A stretch of 64,000 bases of DNA from Mariprofundus sp. EBB-1 (GTDB taxonomy: Bacteria; Pseudomonadota; Zetaproteobacteria; Mariprofundales; Mariprofundaceae): the NCBI RefSeq assembly GCF_003665155.1, contig NZ_RCFQ01000001.1:124001-188000 (forward strand), read 5' to 3'. A program made the position numbers and the translations under genes. Position 1 is the first letter of the stretch; each line of letters begins with the position of its first letter. The notes under the pieces are model-generated. The model made no database searches. It saw nothing but the letters and a program-made list of their open reading frames with translations, and was not told the origin of the DNA. Shown here piece after piece: positions 36,100 through 45,250 of this stretch.

Positions 36100-38542
36100 C
36101 GATAGCAAAGCAGTAATGATGCGCAGAAAGGCCGAAGCACGCATGGCAGAATTGTGTGAGGATCAGGTCGAAAGCTTACCGGAAGATGGACAGGCTTTGA
36201 TTCACGAATTGCGCACACATCAGATTGAACTGGAAATGCAGAATAATGAACTGCGGCAAACAGAGGCAGAACTCACCGAAGCACGTGATCGTTATACCGA
36301 CCTGTATAATCATTCTCCTGCCGGTTATCTCACCCTGAGCAGTAAACTGATTATCCAACAGGCGAACCTGAGCCTTGCGTCCATGTTGGACAGCGATGTC
36401 CTGCATCTATTATCCATGCCATTCTCAAAATTTATCTGCCAAGAAGATCAGGATATTTACTATCGCCATCATCGAGAGGTTGTAACATCAGGTTTGCAGC
36501 AAACGGCTGAATTAAAACTGATAAGAACAGATGGTAGTCAGTTCTGGGCCAGAATAGAAACGGCTCCGGAACAACATGGGGGCGATGCTTCTGGCCGATT
36601 GTTATTATCTGTTTCGGATATCAGCCAGCAAAAGGAAACGGAGCTGGCTGTTGAGCGTGAGCGTGATCGAGCCGAATCCTATCTCAATATGGCAGGCACG
36701 ATGATAGTCGCTATGGATCGGAAGCAGATTGTGACGCTGGCCAATAGGGAAGCGTGTGAAGTTTTGGGATATGCTAAAAAGGATATCATAGGCAAGAACT
36801 GGTTTGATCATTTTGTACCGAAAGAAAACCAGCCCGAGGTTAAAAGGGTGTTCGATCAATTGATAGCGGGCGTTGTTGAACCCGTGGAATGTTTTGAAAA
36901 CCCTGTATTAAGTAAACATGGAAAACTACACATGATTGTCTGGCATAACAGGTTATTACAGGATCATGATGGGAATATCACAGGTACACTGAGCTCAGGT
37001 GAGGACATTACCGAGCGTAGAGCAGCCGAACAAAGAACATTTGAGTTGATTCAGGCCATGGAGCAGACCGGTGAGGCGATTCTGATCACCGATACCAGCG
37101 GTACAATTGAATATGTAAATAAGGCATTCACCATCACGACCGGTTACAGTTTTGATGAGGCCGTTGGCAATACCCCCCGTATGCTTCATTCAGGGCGTCA
37201 GGATACTGCTTTTTATAAAGCAATGTGGTCAGACATTCGTGAACATAGTGAGTGGCGGGGAAAGATATGGAACCGACGCAAAAACGGCGAAGTGTACCCT
37301 GAACAGTTGCATATCAATGCCATCAGGGACATGCAAGGCAATCTCACACATTATTCTGGAGTTTTTTCCGATATTACTGAACAATTATCGTTGGAGCAGC
37401 AGTTACAACAGGCTCAGAAAATGGAAGCCGTGGGCACGCTGGTTGGCGGTATTGCGCATGATTTCAATAATATGTTGGCATCCATCACTGGTAACCTGTA
37501 TCTGATGAAAAGTGAAACCAGACATTTACCGACCACTTCTCAACGGCTCGAAGTGATAGAGTCTCAATGCTTCCGTGCCTCAGACATGATCGCACAGCTA
37601 CTGGCCTTTGCCCGCAAAGGTATGGTGCACATGGTGGCGTTTGATCTGTCATCGTTTATCAAAGAGTTATGCAAGATCAACAGGGTGACGATTGCTGAGA
37701 ATATCAAGATACGCAATGAAATATGCAGTGAGAAGCTACTCATCCATGGCGATGCCACCCAGTTGCAGCAGATTATGATGAATTTATTAAATAATGCCCG
37801 CGATGCAGTGGCAAACAGCGAGCAACCTGAAATTACCGTATCACTGAAAAAATTTGATGTGGGTGCAGACTTTCTTGTTCGTCACCCGGATGTGAAAGGT
37901 AAACAATTTGCCTGCTTGAGCGTTAGCGATAACGGCATGGGTATTGCCAAGTCGAATATGGCTCACCTGTTTGAACCCTTTTATACAACAAAAGAGGTGG
38001 GTAAAGGCACGGGCCTCGGGTTGGCAATGGTGTATGGCGCAGTTCAGACTCACCTGGGGGCAATTGAAATTGAGAGCCGGGAGAATGAAGGTGCAAGTTT
38101 TCGTATCTACTTGCCTCTACATGAAGATGATGCACCGGTTGAGGTGCAAACAAAAATATCTGACGACTCGGCAAAAGGAGAAACCATTTTGCTGGTCGAT
38201 GACGAAGCCACTGTTCGTGATGCAACAGCAGAAGTATTGCAGTCTATGGGTTATAAGGTCATTACAGCTAAAAACGGGCGGCAAGCAGTACATATCTTCG
38301 AAGAGCAATACAAAGCAATTGACCTGCTTATTCTCGATGTGGTGATGCCAGATATGGGAGGGCTGAAAGCTGCAACGCGTATGCGTGCCATTTGTCCTGA
38401 TATCCCTGTTATTTTTTCAACAGGTTATGATTTGAAGCATATATTTGCAGCCAATGATGGACTGGAAAATACCATGGTACTGAATAAGCCCACGCCGATA
38501 GCAGAGCTTAGCCGTAATATCCGATCCATGCTTTCATCCTGA
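36092..38542 (+). CDS. Hybrid sensor histidine kinase with PAS domains and receiver
   Basis: Cytoplasmic two-component kinase of 816 residues. The N-terminal helical module is paralogous to the preceding protein. Three PAS domains follow (about 65-180, 200-310 and 325-435). The dimerisation domain has AVGTLVGGIAHDFNNMLASI, whose His is phosphorylated. The ATPase domain has NLLNNARDAVANSEQ, VSDNGMGIAKS and GKGTGLGLAMVYGAVQTH. A fused receiver (about 690-815) has ILLVDDEATVRDA and phospho-acceptor LLILDVVMPDMGG. The frame is open upstream, but the ATG overlapping the previous stop is the likely start. No DNA-binding regulator is nearby. A phosphorelay to a distant partner is likely. Confidence 0.93.
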   Translation: MDSDSKAVMMRRKAEARMAELCEDQVESLPEDGQALIHELRTHQIELEMQNNELRQTEAELTEARDRYTDLYNHSPAGYLTLSSKLIIQQANLSLASMLDSDVLHLLSMPFSKFICQEDQDIYYRHHREVVTSGLQQTAELKLIRTDGSQFWARIETAPEQHGGDASGRLLLSVSDISQQKETELAVERERDRAESYLNMAGTMIVAMDRKQIVTLANREACEVLGYAKKDIIGKNWFDHFVPKENQPEVKRVFDQLIAGVVEPVECFENPVLSKHGKLHMIVWHNRLLQDHDGNITGTLSSGEDITERRAAEQRTFELIQAMEQTGEAILITDTSGTIEYVNKAFTITTGYSFDEAVGNTPRMLHSGRQDTAFYKAMWSDIREHSEWRGKIWNRRKNGEVYPEQLHINAIRDMQGNLTHYSGVFSDITEQLSLEQQLQQAQKMEAVGTLVGGIAHDFNNMLASITGNLYLMKSETRHLPTTSQRLEVIESQCFRASDMIAQLLAFARKGMVHMVAFDLSSFIKELCKINRVTIAENIKIRNEICSEKLLIHGDATQLQQIMMNLLNNARDAVANSEQPEITVSLKKFDVGADFLVRHPDVKGKQFACLSVSDNGMGIAKSNMAHLFEPFYTTKEVGKGTGLGLAMVYGAVQTHLGAIEIESRENEGASFRIYLPLHEDDAPVEVQTKISDDSAKGETILLVDDEATVRDATAEVLQSMGYKVITAKNGRQAVHIFEEQYKAIDLLILDVVMPDMGGLKAATRMRAICPDIPVIFSTGYDLKHIFAANDGLENTMVLNKPTPIAELSRNIRSMLSS

Positions 38543-38657
38543 ACAAAATGACCCGAACTTTCAGGACTCTAATATTTATAGTTTGAATGAGCGCGAGATT
38601 ATCGATCTTATCTATCACGTCATCGTTGCCTGTTCCTTGTATGCCTAAAGCAGAATC

Positions 38658-39314
38658 TTATAAAATGGGATTGGGTTTTTCCGGCCAGTGGCACTGCTCG
38701 CTTACCGGGCAGGCCATGCATTTGGGTTTGCGGGCGGTGCAGGTGTAACGGCCATGCAGAATAAGCCAGTGGTGGGCATGTTGCATAAACTCGGCAGGGA
38801 TGGCCTTAAGCAGGCCTTTTTCTACATCGAGTGGTGTTTTTCCTTTCGCTAAACCTGTGCGGTTACCGACCCTGAAAATATGCGTATCGACAGCCATGGT
38901 TGGTTCACCAAACAGCACGTTGAGTACCACATTGGCTGTTTTGCGACCGACACCGGGCAGGGCCTCTAAAGCTTTGCGGGTGCGCGGTACTTTACCCTCG
39001 TGCAGATCAACCAGCATATGACATGTGCGCATCAGATGTGTGGCTTTACTGTTATAGAGGCCGATGGTGGAGATGTACTGCTTCAGTTTGTCTATACCAA
39101 GATCAATAATCGCCTGTGGTGTATTGGCAACAGGATAGAGTTTGGCGGTGGCCTTGTTGACACCAACATCGGTGGATTGTGCCGATAGCATGACGGCAGC
39201 CAGTAGTTCAAATTCATTGTTATAATTGAGTTCGGTAACAGGCTCGGGATCAACGGATTGAAGATATTCAAAGAAGCAGCGCACTTCGGCGGCGGTCATT
39301 TTTTTAGCCTGCAT
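38658..39314 (-). CDS. nth: Endonuclease III
   Basis: Base-excision-repair glycosylase and AP lyase for oxidised pyrimidines. The helix-hairpin-helix has LPGVGRKTANVVLNV, where the Lys is catalytic, and VDTHIFRVGNRTG supplies the catalytic Asp. The [4Fe-4S] cluster cysteines follow a C-X6-C-X2-C-X5-C spacing near the C-terminus (CTARKPKCMACPVSEQC). The 218 residues fit the family. pilP-like lies upstream on the same strand. Confidence 0.95.
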   Translation of the reverse strand: MQAKKMTAAEVRCFFEYLQSVDPEPVTELNYNNEFELLAAVMLSAQSTDVGVNKATAKLYPVANTPQAIIDLGIDKLKQYISTIGLYNSKATHLMRTCHMLVDLHEGKVPRTRKALEALPGVGRKTANVVLNVLFGEPTMAVDTHIFRVGNRTGLAKGKTPLDVEKGLLKAIPAEFMQHAHHWLILHGRYTCTARKPKCMACPVSEQCHWPEKPNPIL

Positions 39315-39353
39315 AGGTATATAAGGTGTGAAGTGTTTTAGGCTTAGAAATAT

Positions 39354-39854
39354 TTATTCGTTGACTTCATTCAGGGTTAAGCTGACCTGGCGATCAATCA
39401 CATCACCGGCAGGATTGAGCACTTCTTCAACGAGAAACAGGGTGCTATCAGTAATTTTTTCGATTTGACCATTGTGTTTGCCCAGATAGTGACCGCGACG
39501 GACAATGAAGCCTTTGGAGGTGGCATCTTCAATCATGGCAACGCGTTCGCCACCCATGCTGAAAATTGCGACCAGACGTAGGGTATCAAGGTCATACGAT
39601 TCCAGTTTCTCACGTTTACGATTATCCTGTTTGGCTTGAGGTTCAATGGATGTTGCGCTTGAATTCAGGTGTGGTCTGACGCGAATGAGATAGGAAGCAA
39701 AAGGATCACGCAGGTTCGTGAAATCAATATCAGGCGCTTTGACCATATGTTGCATGGCATCGGGTAAATCTGCTTCTTTGGCAATTGCAGATGGCGCCGT
39801 GACTGCTATCAGGCTTAATATAAATCCTGTCATCAGGCAGATCAGATGCTTCAT
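39354..39854 (-). CDS. pilP: PilP-like type IV pilus assembly protein
   Basis: Predicted periplasmic alignment-complex protein that links PilNO to the secretin PilQ. A signal peptide covers about 1-24 (cleavage after SAIA), with no clear lipobox, unlike typical PilP lipoproteins. The Pro-rich N-terminal part (DFTNLRDPFASYL) is the usual PilN/O and PilQ contact segment. The C-terminal beta domain has LRLVAIFSMGGERVAMIED and GFIVRRGHYLGKHNG. 166 residues. GAGGTG supports this ATG over an earlier one ten codons upstream. pilMNO and pilQ are not adjacent. It is an isolated copy, with the PilT genes about 5.4 kb away. Confidence 0.82.
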   Translation of the reverse strand: MKHLICLMTGFILSLIAVTAPSAIAKEADLPDAMQHMVKAPDIDFTNLRDPFASYLIRVRPHLNSSATSIEPQAKQDNRKREKLESYDLDTLRLVAIFSMGGERVAMIEDATSKGFIVRRGHYLGKHNGQIEKITDSTLFLVEEVLNPAGDVIDRQVSLTLNEVNE

Positions 39855-40049
39855 GTTCACCTCTTTAACCTTGTTCATTGGCAATCTCTTTGCGTAGTCA
39901 CAAGCATATTACAGCATAATGCTTGGGATATGCAAATGGCTACTCGCTGTAATGCGTTGATGTTCGCTGTGATGATATGGATTGCTTCACCAGGCATTGC
40001 TTCTATCATGATTTCTCATCAAGCAAGTTACAGACCATCATATCCCTGC

Positions 40050-40538
40050 TTATTGTTTGCCCGATGAACCAAAGCCGCCTTCACCGCGTTCGGTTTCCGA
40101 AAGTGTGCCCACAGCCATGAAGTCGGCCTGAACAAAGGGTGCAATCACCATCTGTGCGATGCGGTCACCACGTTGAACGGTAAAAGGGAGATCACCATGA
40201 TTGATGAGGATAATACCTATTTCGCCACGGTAATCCGCATCAATGGTTCCCGGTGCGTTGAGTACGGTGATACCATGTTTCAAGGCAAGGCCTGAGCGGG
40301 GACGAATCTGGGCTTCGAAATTATCCGGCAGAGCCATGGCAAAACCGGTTTTAATCAATACGTGTTGGCCCGGTTCAATAATGACATCTTCATCAATAGC
40401 AGCACGCAGATCAGCGCCAGCGGCATGGGTGGTGGCATAAAAGGGTAGATCAATGCCTTTGCCATGCGGTAGTGCTTGAATGTGTACTGTGGGGTGTTGC
40501 TGATCAGAATTTGAATGATGGGGGGATTGAAAGCTCAT
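40050..40538 (-). CDS. dut: dUTP diphosphatase
   Basis: Hydrolyses dUTP to dUMP, keeping uracil out of DNA. All five motifs are present: [48 protein letters not shown] and [10 protein letters not shown]. The 162 residues fit the trimeric family. The ATG overlaps the coaBC stop by ATGA, the common coaBC-dut arrangement. Confidence 0.96.
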   Translation of the reverse strand: MSFQSPHHSNSDQQHPTVHIQALPHGKGIDLPFYATTHAAGADLRAAIDEDVIIEPGQHVLIKTGFAMALPDNFEAQIRPRSGLALKHGITVLNAPGTIDADYRGEIGIILINHGDLPFTVQRGDRIAQMVIAPFVQADFMAVGTLSETERGEGGFGSSGKQ

Positions 40539-41713
40539 GCTAACTCCATAATGTGTTGTATGATCGCTGCTGCAAATGCGATCTTAGTACTACTTGGGAT
40601 GCTTACTTCATTATCGGCACTGATCCACCAGCCATTGGCCTGATCACTGCCCATATTAGATATATCATTGGCAACAATAGCATCAACTTTTTTGTTCACC
40701 AATTTACTTTTGGCATAGGCGATATGGTTACTGCTTTCCGCCGCAAATGCGATGACTTTTTTGGGTCTGTTCGGCATGGCTGCAATGGATGCGATGATGT
40801 CCGGGTTGGCAGTGAGTTCAATGTTCATCGAACGAAGCTCACCACGTTTAAGTTTTTCTGTTTGCGGGTCTGCGAAACGAAAATCACTGACTGCAGCGGT
40901 GCCGATAAACAGGTCTGCACCTGCTGCATACTGCCTACAAGCTGCTAACATCTGCTGTGCTGATTCAACATTAACGCGTTCAATGTCTGCATTGGTTGCG
41001 GGTGTTCCAGGCCCTGCAATGCATACAACATCAGCGCCGCGCATGCAGGCTTGTTCGGCCAGTAAGGCACCCAATCTGCCACTGGCTCGATTGCTCAGAA
41101 TGCGTACACCATCCCACGCTTCATGCGTAGGGCCGGCATTGATCACCCAGGTTTGCCCAACTAGCGATTGCTCGCATAATAGTGCTGTTACAGCAGCCTT
41201 GATTGTTAATGGTGCTGCCAAACGTCCGGCACCCTGTTCGCCACAGGCCAGTTCACCTGATTCAGGCCCGATCACAACCATGCCACGCTGTTGCAGGCAT
41301 GCGATATTGCGTTGCGTGGCTTCGGCATCCCACATGGAGACATTCATGGCAGGCGCTAGCAAGACCGGTTTGTCATTCACCAGCATGATGGTAGATAACA
41401 GATCATCAGCAATACCATGGGTCAGACGTGCCAGTAAATTTGCTGTGGCTGGAGCAATGATCACAGCATCAGCCCAGCGGGCTAACTGAATATGACCCAT
41501 GGCGCGTTCGCTGGTGAGATCAAACAGATCACGATGTACCTCTTGACCGGTCAGTGCTTCAAACGTTAGGGGGGTAACAAATTCACAAGCTGATTTGGTC
41601 ATGACACAACGCACATCGGCACCTGCTTTGATAAGCAGGCGTGCCAGTTCGGCCACACGATAGACGGCAATGCCGCCACCGATACCGATCAGGATTTTCT
41701 TGCCATTCAACAT
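40535..41713 (-). CDS. coaBC: Phosphopantothenoylcysteine synthetase/decarboxylase
   Basis: Bifunctional enzyme in CoA synthesis. The N-terminal CoaC flavoprotein (about 1-185) starts [32 protein letters not shown] carries the PxMNxxMW motif with its active-site residues, and [11 protein letters not shown] holds the conserved cysteine. The C-terminal CoaB domain has [23 protein letters not shown] and [18 protein letters not shown]. The 392 residues are full length. It forms an overlapping pair with dut. Confidence 0.96.
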   Translation of the reverse strand: MLNGKKILIGIGGGIAVYRVAELARLLIKAGADVRCVMTKSACEFVTPLTFEALTGQEVHRDLFDLTSERAMGHIQLARWADAVIIAPATANLLARLTHGIADDLLSTIMLVNDKPVLLAPAMNVSMWDAEATQRNIACLQQRGMVVIGPESGELACGEQGAGRLAAPLTIKAAVTALLCEQSLVGQTWVINAGPTHEAWDGVRILSNRASGRLGALLAEQACMRGADVVCIAGPGTPATNADIERVNVESAQQMLAACRQYAAGADLFIGTAAVSDFRFADPQTEKLKRGELRSMNIELTANPDIIASIAAMPNRPKKVIAFAAESSNHIAYAKSKLVNKKVDAIVANDISNMGSDQANGWWISADNEVSIPSSTKIAFAAAIIQHIMELA

Positions 41714-41730
41714 CGCTTAAAGCTTAAACC

Positions 41731-41752
41731 ACAAAGACACAAAGGCACAAAG
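41731..41752. repeat. CACAAAG-type intergenic repeat (copy B)
   Basis: ACAAAGACACAAAGGCACAAAG contains 14 bases (41739-41752) identical to the reverse strand of 2247-2260. It lies just upstream of coaBC. Repeats of this flavour are familiar from many environmental genomes, but their role is unknown. Confidence 0.6.
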
Positions 41753-41836
41753 TTTTTTCAGTGTAATTCATCCTGGGATGATACACGCAACGCTGCTTTC
41801 CGCCCGATGTCCTGTCGCGCAATGACGCCATTAAAA

Positions 41837-42319
41837 TCATTCCTGCAATTCTTTAAGCGTTGTTAAAACTGTTTTAACATGATCCTTCACGCGCACTTTG
41901 CGCCATGCAAATGCGATATCACCCTCAGGATTGATGATAAAGGTAGAGCGTTCTATGCCCAGGTATTCTTTACCGTAATTCTTTTTGATCTGTAACACAT
42001 CGAAGGCTTTGCAGAAGTGTTCATCCGGATCAGATATGAGTGGAAAGTTCAGACTCTGTTTCTCGGTGAAACCGGCATGAGATTTCACTGAATCACGGCT
42101 CACACCAACAATAGCGGCATTCGCGGCTGTGAAATCTGGCAAGGCATCACGGAATTCACATGATTCAGTGGTGCAACCGGATGTGTTGTCTTTGGGGTAA
42201 AAATAAACAATGACCCATTGCCCATGTAGTTCACTCAGTTTGAGCGTGCCTTCAGGCCATGTGTTGAGTTCAATATCTGCCGGAGCGTTATCGCCCGGGT
42301 TTATGGTGTAATCTGTCAT
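41837..42319 (-). CDS. bcp: Thioredoxin-dependent thiol peroxidase (peroxiredoxin Q)
   Basis: Reduces hydroperoxides with thioredoxin. The peroxidatic cysteine is Cys49 in YPKDNTSGCTTESCEFRDA, and Cys54 in the same stretch is the resolving cysteine, as in the BCP group. The later segment VSRDSVKSHAGFTEKQSLNF is typical. 160 residues, complete. Diverges from ispH, with 88 bases between them. Confidence 0.94.
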   Translation of the reverse strand: MTDYTINPGDNAPADIELNTWPEGTLKLSELHGQWVIVYFYPKDNTSGCTTESCEFRDALPDFTAANAAIVGVSRDSVKSHAGFTEKQSLNFPLISDPDEHFCKAFDVLQIKKNYGKEYLGIERSTFIINPEGDIAFAWRKVRVKDHVKTVLTTLKELQE

Positions 42320-42407
42320 GCTTATACCTCATACTTTTTTAAGTGGTGATACATCGTTACTTTTATTGTTAGTCTTGTGGCGACACCGTAGCGCAAGGGG
42401 CTATTGA

Positions 42408-43379
42408 ATGCAGCAAGAATTCGTATCTGGCGAAGAACCAGTGAACTTTTATCAGAAGCCTGTTTTACTGGCTGAACCGCGTGGTTTTTGTGCCGGCGTG
42501 GACAGGGCCATTGAAATTGTTGAACGCGCTCTGCAAGTGTATGGATCTCCGGTGTATGTTCGGCATGAGATTGTACACAACCGTTTTGTGGTTGAAAACT
42601 TGCGTGCTAAAGGTGCTATATTCATTGAAGAAGTGGCCGATGCACCTGATGGCGCTCTGCTTATTTTTTCTGCCCATGGCGTAAGTAAATCGGTACGTGA
42701 ATCCGGCAATAAACGTGGCTTGCGTGTGATTGATGCAACATGTCCGCTGGTGACCAAAGTGCATTTGGAACTATTGCGCCATTATCAGAATGGAGATCAG
42801 GTGATTCTGATTGGCCATGCCGGGCATCCTGAAGTGGAAGGTACGATGGGGCAGGCTCCTGATGGTGCGGTACTGCTCATTTCAGAACCGGAAGATGTGA
42901 TGGATATTGATGTGAACGACCCGGATAAACTGGCCTACGTTACCCAGACGACGCTGAGTGTGGATGATACTGCCGATGTGATTACTGCATTGCGAAAGCG
43001 CTTTCCTAACCTGCAAGGGCCAAAACGCGAAGATATCTGTTATGCCACAAGCAATCGTCAGGAAGCGGTCAAGGTCTTGGCTGAACAATCTGATGTTGTG
43101 CTGGTCATAGGCTCTAAAAATTCATCCAATTCCAATCGTCTGCGTGAAGTGGCAGAACGATCAGGACGGAATGCTTATCTGATTGATGGGCCGGAAGATA
43201 TAGAAATGGGCTGGTTCTCATCCGATATGCGTATCGGCATTACTGCTGGTGCATCTGCTCCTGAAGTGCTTGTGCAGGGGGTAATAAGCTGGTTGCATGA
43301 ACACGGTTTTGGTCAAGCGGAAGTGCTCTCTGTAGGTGAGGAGAATGTAACGTTCAGTTTGCCAGCCGAGTTGCGATAG
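42408..43379 (+). CDS. ispH: 4-hydroxy-3-methylbut-2-enyl diphosphate reductase
   Basis: Last step of the MEP isoprenoid pathway, giving IPP and DMAPP. The three iron-sulfur cysteines are Cys28 ([13 protein letters not shown]), Cys112 ([12 protein letters not shown]) and Cys211 ([13 protein letters not shown]). The 323 residues include a short extra N-terminus of about 15. The DUF3187 gene begins on the base after the TAG, so the two are probably co-transcribed. Confidence 0.96.
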   Translation: MQQEFVSGEEPVNFYQKPVLLAEPRGFCAGVDRAIEIVERALQVYGSPVYVRHEIVHNRFVVENLRAKGAIFIEEVADAPDGALLIFSAHGVSKSVRESGNKRGLRVIDATCPLVTKVHLELLRHYQNGDQVILIGHAGHPEVEGTMGQAPDGAVLLISEPEDVMDIDVNDPDKLAYVTQTTLSVDDTADVITALRKRFPNLQGPKREDICYATSNRQEAVKVLAEQSDVVLVIGSKNSSNSNRLREVAERSGRNAYLIDGPEDIEMGWFSSDMRIGITAGASAPEVLVQGVISWLHEHGFGQAEVLSVGEENVTFSLPAELR

Positions 43380-44366
43380 GTGATTCACCTTAAAACAGGC
43401 TATCGGTATATCGCATGGCTGTTTTTATTGTTGTGCTCCTGTGGCCAGGCGTATGCTGCTGATCTGATATCACCATTACCGGTTCGCAACCTTGACCCGG
43501 CCATGATGCGATTCTTTGATCCAACACCGGATTCGGCCTTAAGGTCATATGATCATGCATGGTCATTCGAATTGAATCAACATTACGCTACCGTGCATCA
43601 ATATGATCAACTGCCCAATGCGCAGTTGCTAATCGATATGGAATTGTATGTCGTTGATCCGGTTATGCATTTTGCACTGAGTGATGGTTTGGAATTGTCT
43701 GTGCGGGCACCGCTGATAGTGCCTTCCAGTGGCATTTTCGATGATGCGATTCAGAGTTTTCATGGTTGGTTTAACATGCCCAATGGTGGGCGCCAGTATC
43801 GTCCGAATAACAGTTTTAGTAATGCTTTAAATCATAAGCAAGGGGCACAATGGCAAGCCCGAAACCGATGGGAGCCCGGCAATATTGAACTCTCTGCACG
43901 TTACCATTTGGCAGGCAATCAACATTGGGCCATTGCTGGCCTTACAGCAGTGAAATTGCCGACTGCGTCAAAGTCGCATGGTTGGGGCAGTGGTGCTGCC
44001 GATATTGCAGTAGGGTTTGTTTCATCACTGCAGCAGGGTGACTGGTCTGCGCATGTTGAAGGCTGGCTGATTAAACCGTTTGCCAGCAATGAGCCGGGGC
44101 TGCAATACAAACAAACTTATACGCGTGGTTCACTTACCGCTGCCTATCAGATGTTTGATGTGGTTGCGCTTATTGTGCAGGCGCAGGGTGGAAACTCACC
44201 CTATCGTAGTACGTTATCACCTCTGGATCATCCACCTTTTCTAATCACGGTCGGCCTGCGTGGTAGTACCGCATATGGTTGGGGCTGGAATCTGGCTATT
44301 GTTGAAAATATTACCCAGGTAACCACGCAGGATATCTCTGTTACTGCCGGTATTCACTGGCGATAA
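43380..44366 (+). CDS. DUF3187-type outer-membrane protein
   Basis: Predicted beta-barrel of unknown role. A signal peptide ends near AYAA (about residue 27). The next segment, ISPLPVRNLDPAMMRFFDPT, then SALRSYDHAWSFELNQHYA, resembles DUF3187 proteins. Alternating strands fill the rest, ending in SVTAGIHWR with an aromatic near the C-terminus, as expected for a barrel. The start is a GTG directly after the ispH stop; no other start near the signal peptide is better. 328 residues. Confidence 0.75.
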   Translation: MIHLKTGYRYIAWLFLLLCSCGQAYAADLISPLPVRNLDPAMMRFFDPTPDSALRSYDHAWSFELNQHYATVHQYDQLPNAQLLIDMELYVVDPVMHFALSDGLELSVRAPLIVPSSGIFDDAIQSFHGWFNMPNGGRQYRPNNSFSNALNHKQGAQWQARNRWEPGNIELSARYHLAGNQHWAIAGLTAVKLPTASKSHGWGSGAADIAVGFVSSLQQGDWSAHVEGWLIKPFASNEPGLQYKQTYTRGSLTAAYQMFDVVALIVQAQGGNSPYRSTLSPLDHPPFLITVGLRGSTAYGWGWNLAIVENITQVTTQDISVTAGIHWR

Positions 44367-44390
44367 CATTAATATTGTGATGAAAATGAG

Positions 44391-44852
44391 ATGATTGCTC
44401 GCATGAAGCTTATCACCGACTGGCAATATGGTCTGGCTCTTTTGGCTGCGCCAGTACTTTGGGGGGGACTGTTGTGGCTGGCCGCACCGCAGCCATCATT
44501 TGATTGGGTGTTGCTGGCTCCATGGTTGTTTTTATCACTGGTATTTGCTCAACCGGTGATGGAAGAGATTGTCTTCCGTGGCTGGTTACAGGGTTGGCTG
44601 ATCAAGAAGGAGTGGGGCAGTTATAGCCTCCTTAATATTAGCACGGCAAACATATTGACGAGCGTAGTGTTTGTTAGCATGCACCTGTTTTATCATGCGC
44701 CTCTGATGGCACTGCTGGTGTTTATTCCATCACTACTCTTTGGTTATTTCAGAGACCGTTATGATGGCTGGTTAATACCCTGCATCCTTTTGCACTGTTT
44801 CTATAACGCGGGTTATTTCTATTTGTATGCACCGGTATTACCTGCGCAATAG
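44391..44852 (+). CDS. Small CPBP (Rce1-like) intramembrane protease
   Basis: Integral membrane protein of 153 residues with about four transmembrane segments. The glutamic-protease motifs are EEIVFRGWLQGW (EExxxR), FVSMHLFYHA (FxxxH) and LHCFYNAG (HxxxN). It is shorter than usual CAAX-type proteases (about 220-300). Short members include MrtJ-like proteases that process C-terminal sorting signals, but no substrate is in the window. ATG 44391 and ATG 44403 are both possible starts. Convergent with the PilT-like gene. Confidence 0.82.
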   Translation: MIARMKLITDWQYGLALLAAPVLWGGLLWLAAPQPSFDWVLLAPWLFLSLVFAQPVMEEIVFRGWLQGWLIKKEWGSYSLLNISTANILTSVVFVSMHLFYHAPLMALLVFIPSLLFGYFRDRYDGWLIPCILLHCFYNAGYFYLYAPVLPAQ

Positions 44853-44897
44853 TTAGGGGAATTGCATTAGATATCCTCTGTTTACGATCATTATTCA

Positions 44898-45187
44898 GCA
44901 TTCTTTTCACCGCAGTCCCTCAGGGGAGTGAGTCTCTCTTGTACAAGTGTTGTCACCTTCAGGACGCAGAGTTACGCAAATTAAAAACAAACAATAAACA
45001 GTGATTTGACTGCTCTATTATTGCTATGATGGTTTTCCATGTTTCAATGACTGTTCCTTTTGCTCCATTACAATCATATTGAGTCCAGTAATACAATGTT
45101 TTTGACTTTCTCTGCGCAACTTTGCGTACTGAAGGTGAATTGCGCGCTTTCGCAAGAGAGACTCCCCTGGGGGGCTGCGGTGAATGC
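44898..45187. repeat. Inverted pair of about 80-bp intergenic repeats (copies C and D)
   Basis: 44898-44980 and the reverse complement of 45110-45187 align along their whole length with small gaps. They share CACCGCAG, CAGGGGAG, TCTCTCTTG, CACCTTCAG and ACGCA. A part (CCCCCAGGGG... TTCACCT) is also in copy A at 2261-2300. The pair flanks about 130 unique bases and lies between convergent genes. It could fold into a very large hairpin and may act as a bidirectional transcription stop. Confidence 0.75.
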
Positions 45188-45250
45188 TTTTTTAGGGTTT
45201 TAATGCGATTGCCATGGCGCAATAGTGGCTCGTATTGAACTGATGAGTGC

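Noticed and set aside
39846-40067. Plus-strand hydrophobic frame between pilP-like and dut
   Set aside because: It runs into the 3' end of dut on the other strand and lacks a ribosome site at a plausible start.
40752-41489. Open plus-strand frame of 245 codons inside coaBC
   Set aside because: It is antisense to a full-length, motif-rich coaBC and shows no family features.
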